In this document: positions 33,857-45,881 of the stretch, one piece after another
Layout of the letters: every line of letters starts with the position of its first letter
Numbering within the stretch: the first letter of the stretch is position 1
Assembly (NCBI RefSeq): GCF_000346465.2
Contig: NC_034009.1
Span: forward strand, 38,370,844 to 38,434,843
Direction: 5' to 3'
Length of the DNA: 64,000 bases
Source of the DNA: Prunus persica
Taxonomy: Eukaryota; Streptophyta; Magnoliopsida; Rosales; Rosaceae
Made by a program: the position numbers and the translations under genes
Notes under the pieces: generated by a model
Database searches by the model: none
Told to the model about the DNA's origin: nothing
The model's input: only the letters and a program-made list of their open reading frames with translations

Positions 33857-34934
33857 TATTTCCCTCTTTTCAACCGGGGTAGCCGACGGAATGAACCTTT
33901 GGTCCTTCTTCTTTTGAGTGCCGGGCGTGCCACCACCGAGCCCCGAATTTGAACTTGAATGGAATGTGAGTAGATGAATATGTTGCGTCCGAGATTTGAC
34001 TTTAATCAAACAATTGTTCGGCCGAACAAGGAACCTTCTCACGGCCTAGGTTCTTTCACTACCTCAGGGTCAAGACTTTATGTGAGCGACCAAATGATGT
34101 GGAGTGGATGAAGATGAAGATTAAAGGTGAAACGTAATGAAACGAAGAACAAGTGCGTAAAGTAAAGGTGCTTAAACTTAAATATAATTTAAAGACAAAT
34201 ACGTAAAGTAAAGTGCGAAAGATAAATAACGTAAAGACAAGAATTAAAGTCCAATAAAATGAATTAAAGCGATAAATAAAGCAAAAACGAAATGAAAGCG
34301 ATAAGAACGATAAAGTAAAATGAACTTGAAATTAAACTTAATTGAAGTGCGATAACAATGAAAAGTAAAGCAATTGAAATAAACTTGAATTTAAATGACA
34401 AGAAAATATAAATTGAACGAAAATTTAAACTTACACTAAGAAAAGGAAGAACTCACTACACTAGGTGCATGAAAAGTAAAATTCTAAGTCTAAGAAAAGA
34501 AAAGTGCGAGACGAAAAATAAGTTTGTCTGTCTGATGTTGTGTGTCTAATGTCTTCGTCGAGCATGGTTTATATAGGGCACTCGTTAGCTCATGGGCTGG
34601 CCATTGAATGGCCAAAGGTTAACTCTTTTAAAACTTCTTTCCTTCCAAGACCTCCTTAAATCTGTAGGATTGCATTGATTGAAATATTCTGACATGCTTG
34701 ATTCCTCCTTGCTTTGGAACACTCAGAGTTAACTCTTTTAAAAATCTCTTAATTTCTTTCCTTCTGAGGCCTCTGTCATGTACACATAATCCTCCGAAAA
34801 TCTGAGCGTAGATAGGTAGCTTAAACTTGAGCCTTGTATTGCCACCCATATAATATATATTAAACTTCATATTATTATATATAAGCACTATTATCTCATA
34901 TATACATATATATTAATATATATTATTATATAAT
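33857..34934. other. Unassigned part of the nested block
   Basis: 34100-34500 is a purine-rich stretch with loose repeats of 'aaagcgataaataaagc' type. 34500-34640 has a TATA-like 'ggtttatatagggcac' on the minus strand, and 34850-34934 is almost pure AT. It looks like untranslated retroelement sequence. No protein is recognised. Confidence 0.4.
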
Positions 34935-35322
34935 TGTTATAAAATAACCTGGGATATGTGCGAATTTTGAGCTGCACGTAAAGTAGATGAGACACAGTAT
35001 TTAACGAGGTTCGGCTACGCCTACGTCCTCGGAGAGCAGCAACAGTAACCTTTCACTATATAATAATATGACTACAATAGTGTTTACAATATGTGTGACT
35101 CACTGAATTTTCTCTCTGCTTACTTACCCTCTTCTTTCCTCTTCTCTCTCTTTCCTCCTTTCCTTTTTTTTTTCTTCCGTTTCCTTTTTCCTCTTGGTCT
35201 TATTTATAGGCTGCTAGGAAGGATGTGAGTGTACAGTATTTTGCTTGTGAGTGTACAGTATTTTGCTTAATTTCTTTGTGGGCCCCATAAATGTGGGCTC
35301 CACATGTTTATTCTTTACAACA
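34935..35322 (-). mobile_element. 3-prime LTR of copia element B (388 bp)
   Basis: Read on the minus strand it starts TGTTGTAAAGAATAAAC at 35322, directly after a polypurine tract, and ends ...ATTTTATAACA at 34935. Inside are a TATA-like 'cctataaataagacc' and the R-U5-like 'cctcgttaaatactgtgtc'. I did not find the 5-prime LTR counterpart in 40.2-41.5 kb. Confidence 0.7.
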
Positions 35323-35333
35323 CTCCCCCTTGG
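35323..35333 (-). other. Polypurine tract of copia B
   Basis: AAGGGGGAG immediately before the LTR start on the minus strand, the plus-strand primer site for reverse transcription. Confidence 0.7.
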
Positions 35334-35440
35334 AGACCACATGTCCCTAGTTGGTTGCCTCATTAAAACCTTGCTTGGAAAAACCCAGTGGGAAAAAACC
35401 TAAGCGAAGGAAAAAGAGTACAACGTGCATATGTCCTAGG

Positions 35441-38400
35441 TTAGAGGACTTTTGAATGCTCCCCCTGATTTTGCATGCTCCAACTTGATTGCTTGCAGAG
35501 TTGTCGTAATCCGATGCCATGCACTAACTTTTGGAATGTACATTTCGGCAATGATTTAGTGAAGAGATCTGCCAGGTTATCACTTGAACGGATTTGTCTG
35601 ACTTTGATTTCTTGACTCTTCTGGAGCTCATGTGTATAGAAAAACTTTGGTGATATGTGCTTGGTTCTGTCACCCTTGATATATCCTCCTGTGATCTGAG
35701 CAATACAAGCTGCATTGTCCTCATTCAGAATTGTTGGAGTGTCTGTTGTTGAGGGTAGGGCACATGTGCTTCGGATGTGATGGATTACCGACCTTAACCA
35801 AACGCATTCACGACTGGCTTCATGGAGGGCAAGTATTTCTGAGTGATTAGAAGATGTGGCCACTAATGTTTGTTTTGTTGAGCGCCATGAGATCGCAGTT
35901 CCTCCACATGTAAATACATACCCAGTCTGTGATCGTCCTTGATGTGGATCAGAGAGATATCCTGCATCAGCATAACCAATAATACTCTGGGCATTGGTCG
36001 ATTCACTGGAATAGAATAACCACATGTCTGTTGTCCCACGAAGGTATCGTAGAACATGTTTGATGCCGGTCCAGTGTCGCCTTGTTGGAGCAGAACTGTA
36101 CCTTGCTAACAGATTTACTGAGAATGATATGTCTGGTCTGGTACATTGTGCTAGGTACAATAAAGCACCTATTGCACTAAGATATGGTACTTCTGGACCA
36201 AGGACCATTTCATCATTCTCTTTTGGACGATATGGGTCTTTCTTAGTGTCAAGCGATCGAACGACCATTGGAGTGCTAAGTGGATGGGCTTTATCCATGC
36301 CAAACCGTTCCAATACTTTCTCAGTATAAGTTGATTGATGCACCAAAATTCCATTAGCACTGTGCTCAATCTGCAAGCCAAGACAATATTTTGTCTTTCC
36401 AAGGTCCTTCATCTCAAACTCACGTTTGAGATAATCAACAGTCTTTTGAAGCTCTTCAGAAGTTCCAATTAGATTCATGTCGTCGACATATACTGCCACT
36501 ATCGCAAATCCAGACTCTGATTTCTTAATAAACACACATGGGCAAATAGGATCATTTGTGTATCCTTCCTTCAGTAAATACTTACTGAGACGATTGTACC
36601 ACATTCGTCCAGATTGTTTTAGCCCATATAATGATTTTCTCAATTTAATTGAGAACATGTCCCGTGGTTTGTTTCTGGCTGCTTCAGGCATCCTGAATCC
36701 TTCTGGAACTTTCATGTATATATCTGTATCCAATTCTCCATACAAATATGCGGTAATGACATCCATGAGTCTCATTTCAAGTTTTTCTGAAACCGCCAAA
36801 CTTATTAGGTAACGGAATGTAATTGTGTCCATTACTGGAGAGTACGTTTCCACATAATCAATTCCAGGCCTTTGTGAAAAACCTTGCGCAACGAGTCGCG
36901 CTTTATACCTTGAGATCTCATTTTTCTCATTGCGCTTTCTTGTAAATACCCACTTGTAACCTACAGGGTTCACATTGGGTGGAGTTGGACTAATATGTCC
37001 AAAAACACTCATTTTTTCCAAAGAATTTAATTCTGCCTGGATTGCATCTTTCCACTTGGGCCAATCTTGCCTCTGTGTACATTCATGAATAGAGCACGGC
37101 TCAATATCATCATCTTTTATGATCTCAGCAGCCACTGAGAATGCAAATATATCATCGATGATCATCTCATTTCTACTCCACAATTCATTAGTGGACGTAT
37201 AATTTATGGAGATTTCTTGACTTTCAGGTACGGTTGCCACTCCAGGGGCACTTGTCTCACCAATGACGTTTTCCTTGTCAAGAAGTACCTGTCCCTCTTT
37301 GGGGGCATTTGTATTATGAATTGTGGGCTCTCTATTTATTTCATTTGGATTCATTTTGTCCATCAACTTCCTCTTTCGAGGAATTGAATCCTTTGAGCCT
37401 AGTGGTCTGCCACGTTTTAGGCGTGCAGCAGATTAACCATTTGCTGGGACATTGCTTTGTCCATTATGGACATCAATCCGTGCGGGTGCATTTGCAGCTG
37501 GGATATGAGATTTCGTCACCTTTGCTGCATCATTAAATGCATCTGGCATCTGATTGGCAATACTTTGGAGGTGAACGATCCTTCTCACTTCGTTTTCGCA
37601 TTGAGCAGTATGAGGATCGAGATGAGACAATGTGGATACATTCCAGGATAATTCATGTCGTTTTTCAGGAATGAGTTTGCCTTGTTCTTTAGACACAGAT
37701 TTTTCTCCCCCTAATGGTGGGAAGATTGTCTCATCAAAATCACAATCCGCAAATCGTGCGGTAAAAATATCACCCGTCAGGGGTGCCAAGTATCTGATGA
37801 TAGATGGTGAATCAAAACCAACATAAATTCCCAATCTGCGTTGAGGGCCCATCTTAGTACGTTGCGGTGGTGCAATGGGCACATATACCGCACACCCAAA
37901 AATTCTTAAATGTGAAATGTTTGGTTGATTTCCCAATACGAGTTGTATTGGAGAACATTGATTGTTGGTGACGGGCCTCAATCGCACAAGCGATGCTGCA
38001 TGTAAAATGGCATATCCCCAAGCAGAAACTGGCAACTTTGTTTTCATTAGCAAAGTGCGTGCTATCAATTGAAGGCGTTTAATTAAAGCTTCTGCCAAGC
38101 CATTTTGAGTATGCACATGGGGAACAGGATGTTCAATATCAATGCCTAGTGACATGCAGTAGTCATCAAAAGTCTGAGATGTAAATTCACCAGCATTATC
38201 GAGTCTGATTGACTTAATGAGATAATCTGGGAATTGGGCTCGTAATTTAATTATCTGAGCCAAAAACCGAGCAAATGCCATCGGGTAGATGCGTCTACCA
38301 AGACCATAAAGTACCGAAATGGTCCACATGGGGGATGAATGGGTCCACAAATGTCCCCTTAAATTCTCTGCAAAAATGATGGAGACTCAACATCAACCTT

Positions 38401-40203
38401 TAGTTGTGATGGTCTGATCACCAACTTCCCTTGTGAACAAGCTTGGCAAAAGATGTCGCTTGATAACATAATGTGTTTAGTCAACAAGGGATGTCCTTTA
38501 GAGTTGGTGATGATCCTGCGCATCATGGTGGATCCAGGATGACCCAACCTGTCATGCCAAAGCTTAAAAGGATTTGAGTCAGTGGACTCTTGGTCCATGA
38601 CACTATGTGCCTCAATTGTCCGTATGGTTGTGTAATACAACCCTGATGAGAGCTCACAAAGCTTTTCCAGTATATGCTTTTGAGTATCACTGGAGGTAAT
38701 ACAAAGATATTCCATGTTTTCCTCTTTCTTTGTTTCAACATGGTAGCCATTCAAACGTATATCTTTGAAACTCAACAGATTCCTTCTGGAGTTAGATGAA
38801 TACAAAGCATCTGGAATGGACAGTATTGTTCCATTCGGTAACATAATTTGGGCTATTCCTGAACCTTCAATCAGATCTGCAGGACCTGATATGGTTGTTA
38901 CCTTTGCTTTTGTAAGCATTAATTTTGAGAAATACTTCCGATCTTGAAAGATCGTATGAGTAGTTGCGCTGTCTGCGAGACAAATATCTCTGTCATAGCC
39001 TTTGTTTTGAGGGCATCCATAATTTGCATCCATGCCACCAAATAAGTAAAATAAGCTGGATTAATAAAGAAGAAAACATTACCACTTTTATTGGATTGAA
39101 ATTTAAACAACACTTCAGCTAATACAAGTAGTATATTAAGGAATTTAATCTAATTCGGACACATAACCTTCATTCCCTCTTTCAGTAACAAAATCAGAAA
39201 CATCTAGATGCGTCTTGTTTAGCTGACGTGATATTTCTGATGAGCCATCTGTGGCTGGCGGAGCATGATCAATGTAATTTATCTCCACTTTCCTGTTCTT
39301 AAGTGAAGCTTGATAGAGATCCGCCAAATGCCTGGGCGTACGACATGCGCGCACCCAATGTCCCTTTGCACCACATCTGTGACAAGGGCTTTCAACATTT
39401 CTAGGCACATGGCTCATCTGTGCCTTTCCCTTATTACGGGATGCATTTTTGCCATTCGTGGATGGACCGCTCCTTGGACCTAAGCCCTCTGAACGAGCAC
39501 CACGATTTTTTCTACTTCCTTGCCAGTGGCCACGCTTGCCCCCTTGCCCACGTTTGTGGATACTGCCACGAGATGAAGTGGCATTCACTTCCTGAGATGC
39601 AGCATTTATTTCAGGAAGTGGTGCGGAGCCCGTTGGGCGAGATTGGTGATTCTTTAATAAGAGCTCATTATTCTGCTCAGCTAACAAGAGGCAAGATACA
39701 AGTTCCGAGTACTTCTTGAAACCGCTATGTCTGTATTGCTGCTGAAGGAGGACATTTGAAGCATGAAAAGTGCTCAGAGTTTTTTCGAGCATATCCTCAT
39801 CAGATATATTTTCCCCACATAGCCTCATTAATAAGGTAATTCTGTGCATAGCAGAGTTATACTCGGACACTGACTTGAAATCTTGAAATCTCAAGTGGGT
39901 CCATTCGTATCTAGCTCTTGGGAGAGTCACCGTCTTCTGGTGATCGTATCTTTCACCTAGAGCTTTCCACAGAACCAACGGTTCATCAACCACCACATAT
40001 TCGCTCTTCAGCGCTTCATGGATGTGGCGGCGAAGAAAGATCATGGCCTTCGCATTCTCTTCAGGCGAAGCATCATTCTCATCTACAATTGTTTGTCCGA
40101 GGCCATTGGCTCATAGATAAATTTTGGCATCCAGGACCCATGATAAATAGTTGTCCCTGGAAAGGTCCAAGGCAGCAAACTCTAGTTTTGCCAAATTTGC
40201 CAT
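35441..40203 (-). pseudogene. Copia B gag-pol polyprotein, broken
   Basis: Full domain order on the minus strand. Gag starts MANLAKLEF at 40203, with a zinc knuckle CHRCGAKGHWVRAC near 39360. Then come a protease-like LADSATTHTI (38.98 kb), a pre-integrase region, an integrase core (DNAGEFTSQTF and the downstream WGYAILHAA, 38.3-37.8 kb), a reverse transcriptase with VYVDDMNLIG near 36480, and an RNase H ending LADLFTKSLP near 35560. Lesions: TGA at 40113-40111 (CGA in sense), stop at 39147, a frameshift near 38355, and TAA at 37435 in an otherwise continuous frame. Ty1/copia of the Tnt1/SIRE type. Not able to move by itself as read. Confidence 0.9.
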
Positions 40204-40289
40204 CCAAAACTTTAGGCTCGAGATCTGGAATATTAAGCCACTTATTAATAGGAATTTCAGGTCCTCATTATTCAGGTATATTAATTGAT

Positions 40290-40530
40290 GATAAAAGTAA
40301 AGTGTTATGAATTTGCTGGTATGGACGATAAACCCGCACCATACCTTAAATGTGCGGTAAAGTAAATGTGTTTGTATGGGCACTAATTCTGCTCCATACA
40401 TTTAAATAAAAGTAAAGGCGTGGACGATAAACCCGCACCACCCTTTAAATAAATATTGCCGTATGGGTAATAAGCCTACACCATACCATAAATAAAATTA
40501 AATGTGGGGTTAAAACCACCACCGAATAAA
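40290..40530. repeat. Degenerate tandem repeat upstream of copia B gag
   Basis: The phrases 'ggacgataaacccgcacca' (40324 and 40422), 'gggcactaattctgctcca' and 'gggtaataagcctacacca' are the same diverged unit spaced about 50-60 bp apart with A/T fillers. It probably lies in the untranslated leader of copia B. Confidence 0.6.
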
Positions 40531-40660
40531 ATAAGAAAAAGTTAGTATTAGTAACGGTCTCCCACTGATAATATGTTTAGTATTACCAAGGGTCCATTTT
40601 TGTTAATGGTTAGTAATAAAGAAGCAGATAGATATAGTGTATTATATAGTATATTATATA

Positions 40661-40843
40661 CAGTCCTGATCTCTTGGACTACAGGGGTCCAAGAGATTTA
40701 TGGTCACTCACCGTTGGATGTAAATTCAACGGTTCACTCACTCTTGCACTCCTTTTTAAAAACTTTTTTGAACCATTAGATTAATATCCAACGGTGGGTG
40801 ACCACAATCTCTTGGACTCCTGTGGTCCAAGAGATCGGGACTG
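40661..40843. mobile_element. MITE with about 58-bp inverted repeats, Mutator-like
   Basis: CAGTCCTGATCTCTTGGAC at the left and its near-perfect reverse complement at the right continue inward through 'gtcactcaccgttggat'. Each arm contains a smaller palindrome 'cttggactacaggggtccaa'. The 10 bases atattatata flank both sides (40651-40660 and 40844-40853). A 9-10 bp target duplication with long inverted repeats suggests a Mutator-like origin, although the flank is AT-rich. Confidence 0.75.
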
Positions 40844-40999
40844 ATATTATATATATGTGAATAAGACAAATAGTCTCTTACAAAACCTTCAGCCCAGCTT
40901 TGGAGATCAACCAAAGACTTCAAACACATTCACCCAGCCGTATTTTGTCCATTCATCTACTTATTTTATATATATGCATAGACATATAATAAAACAAAG

Positions 41000-41460
41000 A
41001 CTTTTCAGCCCAATTTGCAAAGGGCTCGCAGGCTTCGGCCGCACACTACAATAATCCAAAGACCTTCAGCCGCACACCACAACAACCCAAAGACCTCCAG
41101 CCGCAATCTCCTAATAGCTCCCGTATGCAATATTCCAAAAGACCCGGCCGCAATATTCTTCAAAGCTCGGCCGAGATTTCCTTGGGCTCCATCCATCGAA
41201 CCCCGGCCGCATAAACCTTGCATAGCCCGGCTATAACCCTCCAGCCAGCTCTCCAAAACCCGGCCGACAATTTCATCTGGCCGTAGCCTTGCAAGGAAAG
41301 ATCCGGCCGACCTCAATCTCCAGTCATATATAAACTGCCCGGCCACATCTCGCAGGCCCAGCTTCCTCCAACAAAACCCGGTCGAGATTTCCAGCTCCAC
41401 TCGAACTGCCCAGCCGTACCTGGCTGCCCAGCTGCATACCCGGTTGTGATTTTCAACAGC
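41000..41460. repeat. CCGGCCG-rich degenerate repeat stretch
   Basis: The motif cccggccg or a close variant recurs every 25-45 bp (for example 41155, 41203, 41268, 41303, 41340). It is paired with 'cagccgcaa' and 'caaagacctccagc' phrases. The GC content is far above its neighbours. It sits at the end of the nested block and may be part of an LTR or leader. The long frames on both strands look like artefacts of the repeat. Confidence 0.55.
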
Positions 41461-41466
41461 CCCAAA

Positions 41467-43927
41467 CAATTACCTACTGGTGCTAACGCTCCAATACATT
41501 CCATTGGGTTCATATCTTTTGATTCCAATATTCCTTTACACAATGTTCTTTGTGTCCCTTCTTTTAGGATTAATTTAATGTCTGTTAGCAAGCTTATCAA
41601 ATCTCTGAATTGTTATGTCCTCTTTTTTCCTGATTTTTGTCTTTTGCAGGATTTGGCAAAGAAGAAGACAATTGGCTTAGGTAAACAACATGGCGGACTC
41701 TATTATATTCACCTTGTTCCTACTCACCCATCCTCAAATCACGTCTCCACTTCATCAAATTTTTGGCATCAATGTCTCGGTCACCCTTCACATGCTCGCC
41801 TACAATTACTTACTAAAATAAATCCAGCTATCGCTTCTATGCGCCCATTTTTTATGGAGCATGGCATCGTTTATCAAACTACATGTGTCTATACTCCTCA
41901 ACAAAATGGAGTGGCCGAGCGTAAACATCGCCACATTTTAAATGTTGCTCGTTCTTTACGATTTCATTCAAATGTTCCTTTAATCTTTTGGGGTGAATGT
42001 GTCCTTACTGCTACGCATGCCCACTCCTTTGTTGTCAGAAAAGTCCCTTTATGAACTACTCTATGATCGTGCACCCTCATTGGATCATTTGCGAGTCTTT
42101 GGGTGTCTTTGCTATGACACAAATGTCCATCCTGTCCAAAAATAATATTCACGTGCCCGTCGTTGTATCTTCACCGGCTACCCTGCATGGCAAAAAGTAT
42201 ATCGCCTTTATGATCTCACCACGAAACAATTTTTCTCTGGTCGTGATGTCATTTTTTATTCAAACTCTCCAGGTAACACACAGCCAAACCCAATTGTTTT
42301 GCTATGCATAGACTCTTCTCATGAGCCATGTATAAATCCATCCTTCACACTTCCTCATCAACCTGATGTTTCACAGATGGAGGAATCACAGCATCTTGAC
42401 CAATCCCATCCTTCAGTGGAGGAGTCACCTTCTGTTATTCCAGTAAATGAATCTAATAATTCTTCCACCATTCATGCGGATCATCATAACTCCACTCATC
42501 TTGCCTCGCCGGAGCCGGTTTCTCTTCCTCCAACTCTTCCCATCGCTTTCACCCCCATAGAACCAGATTCCTCGGTGACGGCTCACCCATCTCCTCATCT
42601 GGAACCAACCCATCACTCCACTTGTCCTATAAGACCTCCTATTTGGCATCGTGATTATAAACTGTCTCATGCTATATTGCATACCCAGGTTCCATTGTCC
42701 GACTCTATGCCAAGTTCTATGAAAGGTACTCGTTATCCCTTGTCAAATTTTGTTTCTTATGCACGTCTATAACCCGCACATCGTTCTTTCTTAGCCGTTA
42801 TTTCAGGTCAAACAGAGCCCACTTCTTATGATCAAGCTGCACATGACCCCAATTGGCAACAAGCCATGACTGCCGAGATTATTGCTTTGGAGCAAAATAA
42901 CACATGGACCCTCACATCCTTGCCTCATGGGAACAAGCCCATTGGTTGCACATGGGTGTATAAAATCAAACATCGTTCGGATGACACCATTGAGCGTTAC
43001 AAAGCTCACTTAGTGGCTAAAGGCTACACTCAACAAGAAGGCCTTGACTATCATGAGACCTTCTCCCCCACTGCCAAACTTGTCACTGTTCGATGCTTGC
43101 TTGTTATTGCTATTGCTCGACATTGGCCTCTCCACCAACTTGACGTGCAAAATGCTTTCATCCACGGACATCTTGATGAGGAAATATATATGCTTCCTCC
43201 ACCGGGCTTTCTTCGACAGGGAGAGAATCTTGTGTGTCGACTCAACAAGTCACTATATGGACTTAAACAAGCATCACGAAACTAGTTTTCCAAATTTTCC
43301 AATGCTATAAAAATGGTGGGATTTAATCAATCCAAGGCAGACTACTCTCTATTCACCAAGTCACATGGCTCATCTTTCACTGCTTTATTGATTTATGTTG
43401 ACGACATTATAATTACAGGCAATGATCCAACCTCCATTAAATCTCTCATGGGAGTCCGTCATGAAAAATTTCACATCAAGGACATAGGTGACCTCAAATA
43501 CTTTTTGGGCATTGAAGTGTCAAGATCTAAGTGTGGAATTGTCATCTCTCAACGAAAATACACCTTGGATATTCTAAAAGATGATGGTCTTCTTGGAGCA
43601 CGCCTATATGATTTTTCCCTGGAGCAAAAGCTAAAGCTAACTCCAACTTATGGTGATCTGTTACATGACCCTACTCACTATAGGAGACTTGTTGGGCGCC
43701 TCATATACCTTACTATAACCAGGCCAGACATTGTTTACTCAGTACATATACTTAGCCAATTCATGCACCAGCCACGTAAGCCACACCTTGAGGCAATACT
43801 TCGAGTTTTGCGACATCTAAAGGGTTCACCCGGCCAAGGACTTTTGTTTCCTTCAGAAAACAACCTAAAGCTGACAGCCTTTTGTGACTCTAACTGGGCA
43901 AGCTGCCCAACTACGAGAAGATCTACA
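41467..43927 (+). pseudogene. Copia A: protease end, integrase, reverse transcriptase, RNase H part
   Basis: Continuation of copia A. It contains the C-terminal protease region (LPTGANAPI), a pre-integrase zinc motif (HQCLGHPSHARL), an integrase with its middle deleted so that only QQNGVAERKHRHILN remains, a linker rich in Ser and Pro, reverse transcriptase ([28 protein letters not shown] near 43400) and the first part of RNase H (TAFCDSNWASCPTTRRST). Lesions include a TAG in place of a Trp codon at 43283 and frame changes near 42050 and 42770. It stops abruptly at 43927, where Cassandra LTR sequence starts. Confidence 0.88.
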
Positions 43928-44092
43928 TGTAACATCCCACATCGACCAACGGAGAGGGGGTGATGTCCCTTATATGTATATGCCCACTTCCATCTAGCAC
44001 GAGGCCTTTTGGGAGCTCACTGGCTTCGGAGTCATGTGAACTCCAAAGTTAAGCAAGTTTGGGCTAGAGCCCTTATTGTAAAAGTATCATAC
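43928..44092 (+). mobile_element. Cassandra-type TRIM LTR fragment with 5S-rRNA-like sequence
   Basis: It begins TGTAACATCCCACATCGACC and continues with 'cacgaggccttttgggagct', which I recognise as the start of Cassandra LTRs. The later part 'gaactccaaagttaagcaag' + 'tttgggctagagc' matches the internal promoter region of plant 5S rRNA with several changes. Cassandra elements are small non-coding retrotransposons known for this 5S-derived promoter. Only the first part of one LTR remains; it ends where the hAT fragment starts. Confidence 0.8.
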
Positions 44093-45361
44093 TAACACCA
44101 ACTGATGCACCTAAACGAGTATGATAATCAATTCGATCTTGGTTTGAGTGTTTTGAGAGAATTGTTTCAATATGCTGCTTTTGGTTTGATAAGACCTCAC
44201 AACTTCTCCAAGCTTTATTATGGGCACTATTCGGTCCTCCAACATGAATTTGTAGTCTATCTTTTTTCTTCCAATTCGAAAATCCAACACCAACAAAAGA
44301 TTCACCACCAAGTTGCTCTCCAATATCAGGTTTAAAGAGATAACAACATAGACAAAAGACAGCATCTTTTTCTACGCTATACTCTAACCAAGTAGGATAT
44401 TCACTAAACCAACCAGGATTAAATCGTCTTTGTTTTGCTCCAAAATTTTTGTAAGGAAAATTATGCCCTCGAGGTTGACAAAGACCTTTTTGGAGATAAG
44501 CTCTTCGAACTTGGTCTTGAACATTCGGATGGTAACTTAATATTTGATTACGTAATCCAGGATCAGATGGTAGATTTTCCAAGTTAACTTTCGTAGTTTG
44601 GTTTGGACTACTTTCATTTTTCTTTTGACTCTTTGCAGGTGACGACTCTACTAACTCAGATTTTGATTTTCTTTTGAAAAATCTTTCCATAACTGAAACA
44701 CATATATGAACTAAATTTAAATCAAAACAATTATGAACATCTTCTCAAACTTATAAACCGAAGCAAATTGAGCATTCAATTCAAAGCAATATATTAATCA
44801 AACTAATAGAGAATCATATATATAGAAATTTATAAAATTAAATTAAAATTTCACCAACACAAGTTCACAATTGCATTAAAGGGATAAACAATTACATACT
44901 ACGCAAGAAAAATTACAAGGGATAGACAAATACATACTTGGAGTTGAATAGCGATTTACCAAATATCTCCAACCAAAACCTTTTCCCTTTGGTAATCTAC
45001 ACATAAATTGAAAGACCCATCATAATCAATAGAAATAAAAATAAAATAAAAAACTTGATAATATAATTAGAATTTTAGAAGAAAAAAAACTCACCAGCAG
45101 GTTGGTCTAGTGGTGTTTCTAACCTAAGAAAAGGGAAAAAGGCAATATATAATAATAATAATTCTAATCCTTTTAAGAATGGGTAGTGTATAATTTTAGG
45201 ATATTTGACTGGCCCACGTTGAAATCTATGGACCACGCCACTATGACTTAACTTTTGGTTGAAATCTTCCTTCTTTGGCCCATATCCATATAGCCAGACT
45301 CCTAATATTAGTACTAATTTTTTTATTTTTTTCTGCACTGGTCCCCAAGTGCCTCCGCCAC
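44093..45361 (-). mobile_element. 5-prime end of a second hAT element, truncated
   Basis: The hAT end is near 45361 (GTGGCGGAGGC read on the minus strand). A transposase frame starts MERFFKRKSKSELV at 44690, with intact DPGLRNQIL, RRAYLQKG and AVFCLCCYLFK segments, aligning residue by residue with the transposase at 10871. It breaks off after RLGASV near 44093, where Cassandra sequence begins. About 190 residues of transposase remain. Confidence 0.82.
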
Positions 45362-45881
45362 AGTATGATATTATGTAATATAAATTCCAGGGATATATGT
45401 GAAGGCCTTGACTCGGTTTTCATTTTGTACATGTCTACTTGGTTCTTTTTGGTCATCAATTAATATCTACGTTTTTCAAATTGGTTCAAATTGGGCTTTT
45501 TCTTATTATATATTTCTCATTCCAAGCTATATGGGGAAATGAGAATTCGAATACAGAATTTCGGATTTGAAATTCAGGGTAACTGCTCTTAACTACTTGA
45601 ATTATAAGCTCCTTGTGTTTTAAATTGGCTTTTATTTTCATAAAATTATGTCCATCTCAAATTCCTAAATGTTATTTTCCCTACAATATGTAAAATTGAT
45701 GCAACATTTCGAGGATCATTGAACACCAAATGAAGCAGTGTGTTTATTGTGTCAATTTGTCCAACACACACATACATAGTCACTCACACATAATCGCATA
45801 CAGTTTGCTATATTAAAGTGCTTCAAATTATTGGCCACAGATGGAAGCTACCCAATTCTGCTTCAAATTAGCATCAATGAT

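Larger units (their letters stand above)
33857..41466 (-). mobile_element. 7.6-kb nested retroelement block inside copia A
   Basis: The copia A protein stops at ...SSVQL (33850-33856) and continues LPTGANAPI at 41470. The 7 bases CAATTAC occur at both joints, so a 5-bp target duplication such as ATTAC is hidden there. Taken with ATTAC, the inserted block reads TGTTTGGGGCTG...GAGGGAAATA on the minus strand. It holds copia B (minus strand), a 3-prime LTR of B, a MITE and unassigned LTR-like DNA, so it is probably several nested events rather than one element. Confidence 0.7.

Noticed and set aside
41005..41469. 154-residue minus-strand frame in the CCGGCCG-rich stretch
   Set aside because: Matches the repeat pattern, shows no domain, and an equally open frame exists on the other strand.
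44040..44075. A functional 5S rRNA gene
   Set aside because: Only about 35 bases resemble 5S rRNA; they are changed and lie within a Cassandra LTR fragment.
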